Shown here piece after piece: positions 1 to 7,924 of a stretch of 25,506 nucleotides of DNA. Under the pieces are notes generated by a model. That model saw nothing but the letters and a program-made list of their open reading frames with translations. It had not been told where the DNA came from and searched no databases. Each line of letters opens with the position of its first letter. The first letter of the stretch is position 1. Made by a program: the position numbers and the translations under genes. The DNA comes from an uncultured Parafilimonas sp. (GTDB lineage: Bacteria > Bacteroidota > Bacteroidia > Chitinophagales > Chitinophagaceae), in assembly GCA_937892395.1 (NCBI GenBank), contig CALAGJ010000038.1:1-25506 (forward strand), written 5' to 3'.

Positions 1-591
1 CAGAGTATTCATATTTCACCTAACAAAATTGATAACAATTTGGCTAACTTTTGTCTATTGCAAAATCTGGGTTTAACTACTTTGTACTATTTTCCTATTG
101 CTTGCATCGGGTACTGCGCTAATCAGCGAGGTTACTATAACCGCTACCGGGCTCACTGGTGCTTCTGGTGTAGCGCCATTTAACTTGTACCAGTAATCAA
201 CACCTGCTGTTATTTTAATATAAGATGTGAAAACCATTAACATAAAATTTTCCTATCCATAGTTTATGCGAAGTATTAAATACTTTTCTTATGAATCTCA
301 TTCATAATCATAGCCCACCTCATTTTCTTGCTCATTGCCCGAAGGGTAAATAATTATTACTCTTTATTAAAAAAGTTCTTTGATAAATATTTTCGGTTTG
401 GCAGGTTAGTTCTCCTTCTTTACAATGCCTTTTGTATGCACGTACAATGCCCAATGTTTGTACGCACAATTCACTTTATACGGATCAACATTAGAATTAG
501 CTAAGCCATCCGGTTGAATCCGCTCTTTTTTATACAAACTATTGGTATGTGTTGTGCTGTACACGGCGAGCTTTTTATTGAATCCAATAAC
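1..591. other. Left-edge region with no confident gene
   Basis: I find no complete gene here. A 54-codon open frame with an ATG lies on the minus strand at 73-237, and a competing open stretch lies on the plus strand over about 95-198. Neither resembles a family I recognise, and the two cannot be separated by eye. Positions 238-405 are A+T-rich with many stops in all frames. Positions 406-591 hold an open minus-strand frame described separately. The region may be a degraded end of genes lying outside the window. Confidence 0.5.
406..591 (-). pseudogene. Possible gene remnant directly downstream of radC
   Basis: After the TAG stop of radC the same reading frame stays open for 61 codons, to a TAA at 406-408. 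The encoded peptide looks protein-like, with a segment reading HWALYVHTKGIVKKEN, but it has no plausible start codon of its own. It could be the 3' remnant of a decayed gene or chance open frame. I do not recognise the family. It is not part of RadC, whose family ends where this radC ends. Confidence 0.3.
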
Positions 592-1281
592 CTACAACAT
601 TCCACTATCTGCAAAACTATAATACCCTTCTGCACTTACTATAATATGGTCAATTACTTTAATATCTAATTGGATAGCAGCAGCTTTTAATTTTTCGGTT
701 ATCATCTGATCTTGCATACTGGGTTTTGTATTTCCACTGGGATGATTGTGGCAGAGTACAATACTTACCGCATCATGCAGCAATGCCTTTTTGATGATGA
801 TGCGAGGGTCTGCTATAGTACCTGTAATACCACCTTCACTCACAATTTCAAAATGATTGATTTTATTGGCATTATTTAAAAACACGACGGCAAATACTTC
901 ATTCTTTTTGTATTGAAATTGCTGCCGCAAATATTCGGCAATATCACTACTGCTTTTCACCACTTCTTTTGTAAGCGTACCCGCACTTCGCCTAATGCCA
1001 ATTTCTAAAGCTGCAGACACCGTTACTGCCTTGGCCGGACCAAAACCTTTGACCTTTAATGCCAGCAATTCTTTTACTGACAAGGCTGCAAGCTTATGCA
1101 AATCGTTGCCGGCATGATGCAAAATTTCCTTGGCCAATTCTAAAGCAGATTTGTTTTTAGTGCCATTATTGATCAGTATGGCCAAAAGCTCCGCATTGCT
1201 GAGTGCATCAGTTCCTTTGGATAATAATTTTTCTCTGGGGCGGTCATCTTCAGCCCAATTTTTTATAGAGGTAGATGGCAT
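592..1281 (-). CDS. radC: DNA repair protein RadC (JAB/MPN domain protein)
   Basis: A 229-residue RadC-family protein. The N-terminal half carries the helix-hairpin-helix-like region (about residues 10-90, including LKVKGFGPAKA). The C-terminal half is a JAB1/MPN metalloprotease-like domain with the metal-binding signature HNHPSG (His178, His180), Asp191 and an upstream Glu at about 128. The family is named after a repair phenotype, but its biochemical role is unsettled. I chose the ATG at 1281 because the product then begins MPSTSIKNWAEDDRPREKLL, the usual RadC N-terminus. The longer open frame to 1413 would run into prs on the other strand. It is divergent from prs with a 76-bp gap. A 61-codon open frame follows its stop codon in frame. 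Confidence 0.95.
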   Translation of the reverse strand: MPSTSIKNWAEDDRPREKLLSKGTDALSNAELLAILINNGTKNKSALELAKEILHHAGNDLHKLAALSVKELLALKVKGFGPAKAVTVSAALEIGIRRSAGTLTKEVVKSSSDIAEYLRQQFQYKKNEVFAVVFLNNANKINHFEIVSEGGITGTIADPRIIIKKALLHDAVSIVLCHNHPSGNTKPSMQDQMITEKLKAAAIQLDIKVIDHIIVSAEGYYSFADSGML

Positions 1282-1357
1282 GTGTAGAATTAAATAATAA
1301 TTACGAAAGTAAATTTTTTGGGGAACATCTATATTCGCCGCCAATTTTATTTCTGCC

Positions 1358-2308
1358 ATGGGTCCACAAGTAAAAATATTTTCCGGCACAGGCTCACAAG
1401 ACCTCACTGCCAAGATAGCTTCCTGTTATGGTTCAGTACAAGGAAAAGTAAATATCCAAAAATTTAGTGATGGCGAATTTCAGCCGGTGTTTTTGGAAAG
1501 CATAAGGGGAGATTATGTTTTTTTAGTGCAAAGCACATTTGCTCCCACAGACAATCTTATGGAGCTGTTGCTGATGATTGATGCAGTAAAAAGGGCCAGT
1601 GCTTATAAGATTATTGCCGTTATACCCTACTTTGGTTTTGCCCGTCAGGATAGAAAGGACAAACCTCGAGTAGCCATTGGTGCCAAATTGGTGGCCACAC
1701 TTTTAGAAGCTGCAGGTGCCAACAGGGTAATCACCATGGATTTGCATGCTCCACAAATACAGGCATTCTTCGATATACCGATGGATCACTTAGATAGCTC
1801 GGCCATCTTTATTCCATACATACAAAACTTAAAGCTTGAAAACCTTACTTTTGCGGCCCCCGATGTGGGTAGTACCAACAGAGTGAGGGAAATAGCCAGT
1901 TATTTCAATGCGGATATGGTTATCTGTGATAAGCACAGAAAACGTGCAAACGAAATAGCCAGCATGGTGGTAATTGGCGATGTAAAAGATAGAAACGTAG
2001 TGCTGGTAGATGATATCTGCGATACAGGAGGCACATTAGCAAAATCAGCAGCATTGCTGAAAGAAAAAGGTGCTAAAACTGTGCGTGCTTTGTGCACACA
2101 CCCTGTACTCAGTGGTAAGGCATACGAAAATATTGAAAACAGTGTGCTGGAAGAATTGGTGGTGTGCGATACCATACCACTAAAACAACAAAGCAAGAAG
2201 ATAAAGGTACTGAGCGTTGCAGATTTATTTGCTATTGCTATACGCAATGCACATGAAAACAAAAGCATAACCAGTCTCTTTATTCATTCGCAGCTGCGCA
2301 ATAAATGA
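1358..2308 (+). CDS. prs: Ribose-phosphate pyrophosphokinase (PRPP synthetase)
   Basis: Makes PRPP from ribose 5-phosphate and ATP, in the cytosol, feeding purine, pyrimidine, histidine, tryptophan and NAD synthesis. The product has 316 residues, the normal class I length. Visible signatures are the DLHAPQIQAFFDIP segment (about residues 128-141) and the PRPP-binding loop VVLVDDICDTGGT (about 214-226). Asp and His residues for metal and substrate binding are in place. The start is the ATG at 1358. A box resembling the Bacteroidota -7 element (TATATTCG, 1330-1337) lies just upstream, but I see no well-spaced -33 partner. rplY follows 23 bp downstream, suggesting co-transcription. Confidence 0.97.
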   Translation: MGPQVKIFSGTGSQDLTAKIASCYGSVQGKVNIQKFSDGEFQPVFLESIRGDYVFLVQSTFAPTDNLMELLLMIDAVKRASAYKIIAVIPYFGFARQDRKDKPRVAIGAKLVATLLEAAGANRVITMDLHAPQIQAFFDIPMDHLDSSAIFIPYIQNLKLENLTFAAPDVGSTNRVREIASYFNADMVICDKHRKRANEIASMVVIGDVKDRNVVLVDDICDTGGTLAKSAALLKEKGAKTVRALCTHPVLSGKAYENIENSVLEELVVCDTIPLKQQSKKIKVLSVADLFAIAIRNAHENKSITSLFIHSQLRNK

Positions 2309-2331
2309 GTATTTAAAAAACAAATATAAAA

Positions 2332-2934
2332 ATGAAGACAATTACAATCGAAGGTCACCTGAGGACCGAAGCGGGCAAAAAAGCCACCCGCCAGCTGCGC
2401 TCTCTGGGTAATGTGCCAGGTGTAATTTACGGGGGTGCAGAGGAAGTAAATTTTTATGCTTCTGCTGCTGATTTAAAGCCTGTAGTTTATACATCAGCAT
2501 TCCAGTTAGTGGAGATGAGTGTTAATGGAAAAAAACATAAGTGTATCCTAAAAGATATGCAGTTTGACAAAGTTTCTGATGCACTCATACACGTGGACTT
2601 TTTAGAATTAGTAGATGACAAAAAAGTATTAGCCAACCTGCCACTTAAATTTACTGGCAACTCTATTGGAGTAAAAAATGGCGGACGCTTTGTGGCAAAA
2701 ATGAATTCCCTAAAAGTAAAGGTTTTACCAAAATACCTTAGAGAAACCATTGATGTGGACATTACTAAACTTGAAGTGAATGGAAACATTCGTGTAGAAG
2801 ATGTGCCCGTTGAAAATATGGAAGTAATGAACTCACCACGTATTCCCGTAGCATCTGTAGTAATGACAAGGCAGTTGAAACAGGAAGAAGCTGCAGCACC
2901 TGCTGGTGGTAAAGCACCTGCCGCTAAAAAATAA
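2332..2934 (+). CDS. rplY: 50S ribosomal protein L25 / general stress protein Ctc
   Basis: A 200-residue two-domain L25 (TL5/CTC type). The N-terminal L25 domain (about residues 1-90), beginning MKTITIEGHLR, binds 5S rRNA. The C-terminal TL5 beta domain spans about 95-180. The tail (EEAAAPAGGKAPAAKK) is low-complexity, Ala/Lys-rich and basic, as is common for Bacteroidota L25. It sits between prs and pth; this prs-ctc-pth order is widely conserved in bacteria. A long stem-loop with a T run follows, so transcription may partly stop before pth. Confidence 0.95.
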   Translation: MKTITIEGHLRTEAGKKATRQLRSLGNVPGVIYGGAEEVNFYASAADLKPVVYTSAFQLVEMSVNGKKHKCILKDMQFDKVSDALIHVDFLELVDDKKVLANLPLKFTGNSIGVKNGGRFVAKMNSLKVKVLPKYLRETIDVDITKLEVNGNIRVEDVPVENMEVMNSPRIPVASVVMTRQLKQEEAAAPAGGKAPAAKK

Positions 2935-2953
2935 TGCTTTAAGTTTTTATCTG

Positions 2954-3034
2954 ACTGTACTGTTGTATAGCTGCCTATTTTTTTCAATTCTTTGTAAAGA
3001 TTTATATGGCAGCATATCACAGTACAGTTTTTTT
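2954..3034 (+). terminator. Long stem-loop plus T run between rplY and pth
   Basis: ACTGTACTGT at 2954-2963 pairs perfectly with ACAGTACAGT at 3019-3028. GCTGCC (2970-2975) pairs with GGCAGC (3008-3013). Between them is only a small asymmetric internal loop. The apical part contains a further TCTTT/AAAGA pairing. A run of seven T follows (3028-3034). This fits an intrinsic terminator or attenuator of the rplY transcript, although the hairpin is long and could also be an inserted palindromic repeat. Confidence 0.7.
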
Positions 3035-3054
3035 ATTGAAAGGATTGTACCATT

Positions 3055-3630
3055 ATGAATCGATACCTCATTGTAGGCTTAGGAAATATTGGTTTGCAAT
3101 ATGCACATACCCGTCATAATATTGGTTTTGATGTATTAGATGCATTTGTGGCAAAACACAATGGATCTTTTACTTCAGGCAGACTGGCAGACAAAGCAGA
3201 AATCAAAATAAAAGGTCGTACCGCTATTTGCATCAAGCCAACTACCTATATGAATTTGAGTGGAAGGGCTTTCCGATATTGGTTTGATAAAGAAAAAATG
3301 GATCTTACCAATACCCTTACTATTGTAGATGAACTTGCATTGCCATTATCAAAAATTAGAATAAGGGGCACTGGTAGTGATGGTGGGCATAATGGTCTTA
3401 AAGATATACAAGCCATAATGGGCACTGCAGATTATCCTAAGTTGCGATTTGGCATTGGCAATAACTATTCAAAAGGTATGCAAGCGGACTTTGTACTGGG
3501 TCAATGGTTTCCCGAAGAAAAACCAGTAGTACTCAAAAAAATTCATGCTTGTGCAGATATGATAGAAAGCTTTATTTTAGCAGGCATTGATACTACTATG
3601 AATCAGTATAATAAAATGATTTTTGAGTAG
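3055..3630 (+). CDS. pth: Peptidyl-tRNA hydrolase
   Basis: Releases tRNA from peptidyl-tRNA that has dropped off the ribosome; cytosolic and essential in most bacteria. The 191-residue length is standard. The N-terminus reads IVGLGNIGLQY, with the conserved Asn, followed by TRHNIGF with the catalytic His at about residue 22. The IVDELALP segment carries the active-site Asp, and GSDGGHNGLKDI forms the substrate loop. Bacterial Pth usually has GNPG; the Ile here is also seen in Bacteroidota. The start is the ATG at 3055, at the foot of the stem-loop that follows rplY. Confidence 0.96.
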   Translation: MNRYLIVGLGNIGLQYAHTRHNIGFDVLDAFVAKHNGSFTSGRLADKAEIKIKGRTAICIKPTTYMNLSGRAFRYWFDKEKMDLTNTLTIVDELALPLSKIRIRGTGSDGGHNGLKDIQAIMGTADYPKLRFGIGNNYSKGMQADFVLGQWFPEEKPVVLKKIHACADMIESFILAGIDTTMNQYNKMIFE

Positions 3631-3708
3631 TATACATTTATAATCATAAGCAAAAAATAAACTATCTCTATATATCCGTATCACTATTCATCTCAAAATT
3701 CCATTACT

Positions 3709-4320
3709 ATGAAGATTTTTTGTGTAGGTAGAAATTATAAGGCACATGCAGAAGAATTACAAAATGAAGTGCCCACAGAGCCGGTAATATTTATTAAACC
3801 AAAATCCGCTTTGGTAAGCCGCTATGCCCATTTTTATTATCCCCAGTTTACCAATGAGCTTTGCTATGAAGCAGAATTGGTATTGCAAATCTGTAAAAAT
3901 GGAAAATACATAAGCTCACACAATGGTTGGCAGTATTATAATGCCATTACAGTAGGTATTGATTTTACAGCCCGGGATGTACAAAATGAATTAAAGAAAA
4001 AGGGGTTGCCTTGGGAAAAAGCCAAGGGTTGGGATGGCTCCGCTGCGGTGGGTAGTTTTCAGCAGTTTCCATCTGCAAGGTTTAAAAGTCCTTTTAATTT
4101 TCATCTCACAAAAAATGATGAAATAGTACAACAAGCCAGTAGTGAGGAAATGATATTTTCCTTCGGAAAAATTGTATCTGACATCTCACAATATTTTGCC
4201 CTAAGTATTGGCGACATCATCTTTACCGGCACACCCGCCGGCACAGGGGAGTGTGTGGTGGAAGATGTATTGGAAGGATATTTAGAAGGCAACAAAGTAT
4301 TATCCATAGCAGTAAAATAA
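3709..4320 (+). CDS. Fumarylacetoacetate hydrolase (FAH) family protein
   Basis: A 203-residue single-domain FAH-fold protein, the size of bacterial acylpyruvate hydrolases and 2-keto-4-pentenoate hydratase relatives. It starts MKIFCVGRNYKAHAEEL, the usual FAH entry motif. EAELVLQI supplies the metal-binding glutamates, and DFTARDVQNELKKKGLPW with the following DGSAAVG is the typical core. The C-terminus carries the conserved GDIIFTGTPAGTG. The family cleaves C-C bonds or decarboxylates small 2-oxoacids, but the substrate cannot be read from the sequence. It ends only 4 bp before the E1 dehydrogenase gene, so the two are probably co-translated; the shared context of 2-oxoacids is suggestive only. 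Confidence 0.9.
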   Translation: MKIFCVGRNYKAHAEELQNEVPTEPVIFIKPKSALVSRYAHFYYPQFTNELCYEAELVLQICKNGKYISSHNGWQYYNAITVGIDFTARDVQNELKKKGLPWEKAKGWDGSAAVGSFQQFPSARFKSPFNFHLTKNDEIVQQASSEEMIFSFGKIVSDISQYFALSIGDIIFTGTPAGTGECVVEDVLEGYLEGNKVLSIAVK

Positions 4321-4324
4321 AACA

Positions 4325-6412
4325 GTGACCCTACCAGGCAGAATCATACCAGATAAAGCAACACAGCTAAAGGCTTTTAGCCTAATGTGTATGGCAAAAG
4401 CAACCACAGATTTGTATGAAAACAATAGGAGTATCTGTAAATATGTGCACTCCACTTCCAGAGGGCATGAAGCCATACAAATAGCTGTAGGATTACAATT
4501 ACTTCCCTGCGATTTTGTAAGCCCTTACTACAGAGATGAAAGCCTTATGATGAGTATGGGCTTTGAGCCTTATGAAATGATGCTTCAATTGCTGGCAAAA
4601 GCAGATGACCCATTTTCTGAAGGAAGATCTTATTATAATCACCCATCATCCCGCAGAGCGGATAAGCCAACCATCATCCATCAAAGCAGTGCCACAGGTA
4701 TGCAGGCCATACCAACTACAGGTGTAGCTATGGGTTTACAGTTTATAGAAACTTATATTACAGAACAACTACCAAAAGGAGCGGATGGACAGCTACCAAT
4801 AGTAGTCTGTAGCTTAGGTGATAATAGCATGACCGAAGGTGAAGTGAGCGAAGCCCTGCAAATGGCATCTCTGAAGCAATTGCCGATTATATTTTTAGTA
4901 CAGGATAATGAATGGGGCATCAGCGTTTCAGCAGATGAAGCAAGGGCTACTAATGCTTATGAAATGGTACTGGGTTTTAAAGGCATAGCCAAAGTACAGG
5001 TGGATGGCAGTTATTTTGATGAATGCTATCACAATATGGCAAGGGCTATCAACTATGTAAGAGTAGAAAGAAAGCCAATTTTAATCCATGCAAAAGTTCC
5101 TTTGCTGGGCCACCATACCAGTGGTGTTAGACGGGAATTTTATAGATCTGAAGAAGACCTCAAACAGCACGCTGCCAGAGATCCATATCCTATATACAGA
5201 AACTGGTTATTAAAAAATGGCTGTACGGAAGATGAATTAAATATTACAGAAGCAGCAGCCATTTCTTCCATACAAATTGCATTTGAAAAAGCAAAGGCGG
5301 CCGCTGATCCTTTGCCACAATCTGTTTCAGATCATGTATTTGCTCCCACTCCCATTCAATTAGAAACTGGTGACCGAAGCCCTGCCAATGCAGAAAAAAT
5401 TATTATGGTAGATGCTGCCATGCATGCCATTGAAGAAATAATGTATGAGCATCCAGATGCCATAGTTTATGGGCAAGATGTGGGCAAAAGATTGGGTGGT
5501 GTATTTAGAGAAACGGCCACTCTTGGAAATAAATTTGGAGACCATCGTGTATTTAATACAGCCATTCAGGAAGCATTTATTGTAGGCTCCACAGCAGGCA
5601 TGAGTGCTGTAGGTTTAAAACCCATTGTAGAAGTACAGTTTGGGGATTATATTTATCCAGGTATCAATCAATTGGTCTGTGAAGTGGCAAAGAGTTGCTA
5701 CCTCACAGCAGGAAAATTTCCCGTAAGTATGATACTGCGGGTGCCTGTGGGTGCTTATGGTGGCGGAGGGCCATACCATAGTGGTTCTGTAGAATCAACA
5801 CTTTTGAGTATCAAAGGTATAAAAATTTGTTTCCCCTCCAATGCAGCAGATATGAAGGGCTTGATGAAAGCTGCATACTATGATCCCAATCCGGTTATTA
5901 TGCTGGAGCATAAAGGACTATACTGGAGCAAAGTGCCCGGCACTGATGAAGCCAAAACAATAGAGCCTGCCTCCGACTATATACTACCGCTTGGTAAAGC
6001 TAAAATGGTATTGTCTGCCTCGCCAGAAAATATTGCATTGGGCAATTCAATTTGTATTGTAACTTATGGAATGGGTGTGTATCGTGCATTGGCAGCCGCC
6101 CCTTATTTCCCCAATCAGCTTGATATCATTGACTTGCGTACACTATATCCTTTGGATGAGGAATTTATTTTCGATGCAGTACAAAAGCATGGCAAATGTT
6201 TGATTATAACTGAGGAGCAACAAACCAATTCATTTGCGGAAGCACTTAGCCATAGAATTTCCAAAGCATGCTTTCAGCAATTAGATGCCCCGGTGCAGGT
6301 ATTGGGCTCTTTAGATTTACCTGCTGTGCCTATTAACTTAGTGTTAGAAGAGGCTATGATACCTACGGTAGAAAAAGTAAAATCGCAGATATCAAACCTG
6401 ATGAACTGGTAA
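4325..6412 (+). CDS. Fused alpha/beta E1 component of a 2-oxoacid dehydrogenase (2-oxoisovalerate type)
   Basis: A 695-residue thiamine-diphosphate enzyme in which E1 alpha (about residues 1-330) and E1 beta (about 355-695) are joined. The alpha half carries the ThDP motif from SLGDNSMTEGE (about 163-173) to the closing DNEWGIS (about 194-200), and HHTSGVRR near residue 260. The beta half carries VYGQDVGKRLGGVF, FNTAIQEAFIVGSTAGMSA and the C-terminal transketolase domain (CLIITEEQ). Such fused E1 proteins are typical of Bacteroidota and are assigned to branched-chain 2-oxoacid oxidative decarboxylation. E2 and E3 are not in the window. The start taken is GTG at 4325, 4 bp after the upstream stop; an ATG at 4385 is the alternative. 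Confidence 0.93.
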   Translation: MTLPGRIIPDKATQLKAFSLMCMAKATTDLYENNRSICKYVHSTSRGHEAIQIAVGLQLLPCDFVSPYYRDESLMMSMGFEPYEMMLQLLAKADDPFSEGRSYYNHPSSRRADKPTIIHQSSATGMQAIPTTGVAMGLQFIETYITEQLPKGADGQLPIVVCSLGDNSMTEGEVSEALQMASLKQLPIIFLVQDNEWGISVSADEARATNAYEMVLGFKGIAKVQVDGSYFDECYHNMARAINYVRVERKPILIHAKVPLLGHHTSGVRREFYRSEEDLKQHAARDPYPIYRNWLLKNGCTEDELNITEAAAISSIQIAFEKAKAAADPLPQSVSDHVFAPTPIQLETGDRSPANAEKIIMVDAAMHAIEEIMYEHPDAIVYGQDVGKRLGGVFRETATLGNKFGDHRVFNTAIQEAFIVGSTAGMSAVGLKPIVEVQFGDYIYPGINQLVCEVAKSCYLTAGKFPVSMILRVPVGAYGGGGPYHSGSVESTLLSIKGIKICFPSNAADMKGLMKAAYYDPNPVIMLEHKGLYWSKVPGTDEAKTIEPASDYILPLGKAKMVLSASPENIALGNSICIVTYGMGVYRALAAAPYFPNQLDIIDLRTLYPLDEEFIFDAVQKHGKCLIITEEQQTNSFAEALSHRISKACFQQLDAPVQVLGSLDLPAVPINLVLEEAMIPTVEKVKSQISNLMNW

Positions 6413-6516
6413 GTTTTTTGGCTGTGATGCAACTTTAATTGAGGGTTTTGTTTCTTTGTAAGCAATAGATGGAAGCTTGGATACTGCAATTATATTTTTT
6501 TAAAAAATAAAATGCC

Positions 6517-7017
6517 ATGTCATCATTTAGCTGGTCATCATTTAGTCTAAGAATTCCTGTACAGGCCTCTGTCCAAAAGTTATATTGGTGTATGGCCACA
6601 CAGCAGGGTTTGGAATATTGGTTTCTGCGCAGCAGCCAATTCCTATCAGAAAATGATGTACGCTTACAACCCGGAGTATATGTGTCGGTGGGTGATAGCT
6701 ATACCTGGCTATGGCATGGATGGACTGATGAGGTGGTAGAGCATGGCAGCATTTTGAGTACCAACCACAAAGATGAACTTGCTTTTAGTTTTGGTCTTGC
6801 AGGCAATGTATCTATACGCCTTGTACCATCAGATGGATACACCATGGTAGAGCTGGTACAGGATCAAATACCGGATAATGAAATGGGCCGTCACCACTGG
6901 CATCTGGGCTGCAAAACGGGTTGGATATTTTACCTCACTAACCTCAAATCACTTTTGGAGGGTGGTATTGATTTAAGAAATAAAGACGCTACAATTCTTC
7001 AAGTATTAAATGCATAA
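6517..7017 (+). CDS. SRPBCC (START-like, AHSA1-related) family protein
   Basis: A 166-residue soluble protein with the helix-grip fold pattern of SRPBCC/AHSA1 proteins. The N-terminal strand (SLRIPVQASVQKLYWCMATQ) is followed by GLEYWFLRSSQF. A central stretch is rich in Trp, and the C-terminal helix contains the typical GCKTGWIFYLTNLKSLLEGG. The fold holds a hydrophobic cavity for ligands; no ligand is known here. The start is the ATG at 6517. The TfoX-N gene begins 5 bp after its stop, so the two are likely one transcript. Confidence 0.85.
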   Translation: MSSFSWSSFSLRIPVQASVQKLYWCMATQQGLEYWFLRSSQFLSENDVRLQPGVYVSVGDSYTWLWHGWTDEVVEHGSILSTNHKDELAFSFGLAGNVSIRLVPSDGYTMVELVQDQIPDNEMGRHHWHLGCKTGWIFYLTNLKSLLEGGIDLRNKDATILQVLNA

Positions 7018-7022
7018 AGACT

Positions 7023-7403
7023 ATGGCTTACAATGAAAAAATAGCGGATCGCATTAGGGTAATTATTGCTGCTACACATACCATCACAGAGGAGAAAAAA
7101 ATGTTTGCAGGATTGTGTTTTATGGTCCATGATAAAATGTGTGTGGGTGTAAATGAAGACAGAGTAATGATAAGATTCAATCCAAATATACAGGATGAAA
7201 TCATGGAAAAAGCGGGCTGTAGTCCAATGGATTTTACAGGTAAGGTAATGCGGGGTTATGCATTTGTAAGTATAGATGTATTGCAAACAAAAAAGCAGCT
7301 CAATGAATGGATACAACTTGCATTAGATTTTAACCCACTGGCAAAGTCTTCCAAAAAATCAAAGCCGAATAATGCTGAAGGCAAGAAGAAAAGGAGTAAA
7401 TGA
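7023..7403 (+). CDS. TfoX N-terminal domain protein
   Basis: A 126-residue protein made essentially of a TfoX-N domain: an N-terminal helix, then KKMFAGLCFMVHDKMCVGV, RFNPN and MRGYAFVS, which are family hallmarks. The tail is Lys-rich (KKSKPNNAEGKKKRSK) and may bind nucleic acid. In Haemophilus the full-length TfoX/Sxy protein regulates competence. Stand-alone TfoX-N proteins in Bacteroidota are of unknown function, often next to SRPBCC-type genes as here, and there is no reason to call this a competence regulator. Its stop codon lies inside the first arm of a stem-loop. Confidence 0.85.
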   Translation: MAYNEKIADRIRVIIAATHTITEEKKMFAGLCFMVHDKMCVGVNEDRVMIRFNPNIQDEIMEKAGCSPMDFTGKVMRGYAFVSIDVLQTKKQLNEWIQLALDFNPLAKSSKKSKPNNAEGKKKRSK

Positions 7404-7433
7404 TGCTATATTTTTAAGTTGATAATAGCATCA
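7401..7433 (+). terminator. Stem-loop overlapping the stop codon of the TfoX-N gene
   Basis: TGATGCTAT (7401-7409) pairs perfectly with ATAGCATCA (7425-7433) across a 15-nt loop. The first arm contains the TGA stop. No clear T run follows the second arm, so it may protect the 3' end rather than terminate. Confidence 0.45.
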
Positions 7434-7924
7434 TGCAACTCGGAAAGACTGTTCTGATATTATTTCAGTATTTGATATATTGTAAGCATCAATTCCTAAG
7501 TTGCAAGTAATTTTCTATAAGATAGCACAAAAAAATCATTGCGATTATTATGCTTTCCGGTTTTCTAACGGCTTATGCCGAACAATATCTTTTTGCCCCT
7601 ACGGGGAATGATTACGCACGGCCCATCATTGCGAGTGAAACGAAGCAAAAAAATATTTATAAACCATTGTTTCGACAATTCCATGTTGAAAGAAATTCGA
7701 CAGTGACCAAATGGGAATGAAAAAGGAAGTTTTATTTACAACTGTATTATATTAGGTTTCGCTTGGTGGAAACATGGCATAATATAAGTAACTCTTCAAG
7801 CTAATCCATATTTTATCCCCTTTGTACTTGATTTTTCAACATTTGCCTTTCCCGAACTTTAATTCATCTTCGGGCTGCATGATGCTTTCCATATTTTCAT
7901 TTATTTGTAATCTAAATCTTAAAA
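7404..7924. other. Gene-free region with stem-loops and a repeat-like segment
   Basis: No credible gene is present. The middle (about 7535-7655) differs in character from the flanks. It contains CGGC/GCCG and CCCC/GGGG short hairpins, and a segment CATTGCGAGTGAAACGAAGC (7628-7647) of the type found in dispersed intergenic repeats of many bacteria. A second inverted repeat follows: TTATATTA (7747-7754) with TAATATAA (7780-7787), enclosing GTTTC (7756-7760) and GAAAC (7769-7773). The promoter of the downstream DUF2167 gene must lie in the last part, but I see no clear match to TTTG-N19-21-TAnnTTTG. Confidence 0.6.

Noticed and set aside
1282..1413. Upstream extension of radC
   Set aside because: It would overlap prs on the opposite strand; the family's normal N-terminus starts at 1281.
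1900..2268. Antisense open frame inside prs
   Set aside because: It is a shadow of prs codon use, with low-complexity Ser/Thr-rich translation and no family resemblance.
4325..6412. Suspicion that the fused E1 gene is an assembly or frameshift artefact
   Set aside because: Alpha/beta-fused E1 proteins of this length are normal in Bacteroidota and both halves are intact.
7023..7403. Competence regulator call for the TfoX-N protein
   Set aside because: Only the N-terminal domain is present and no competence genes are nearby.
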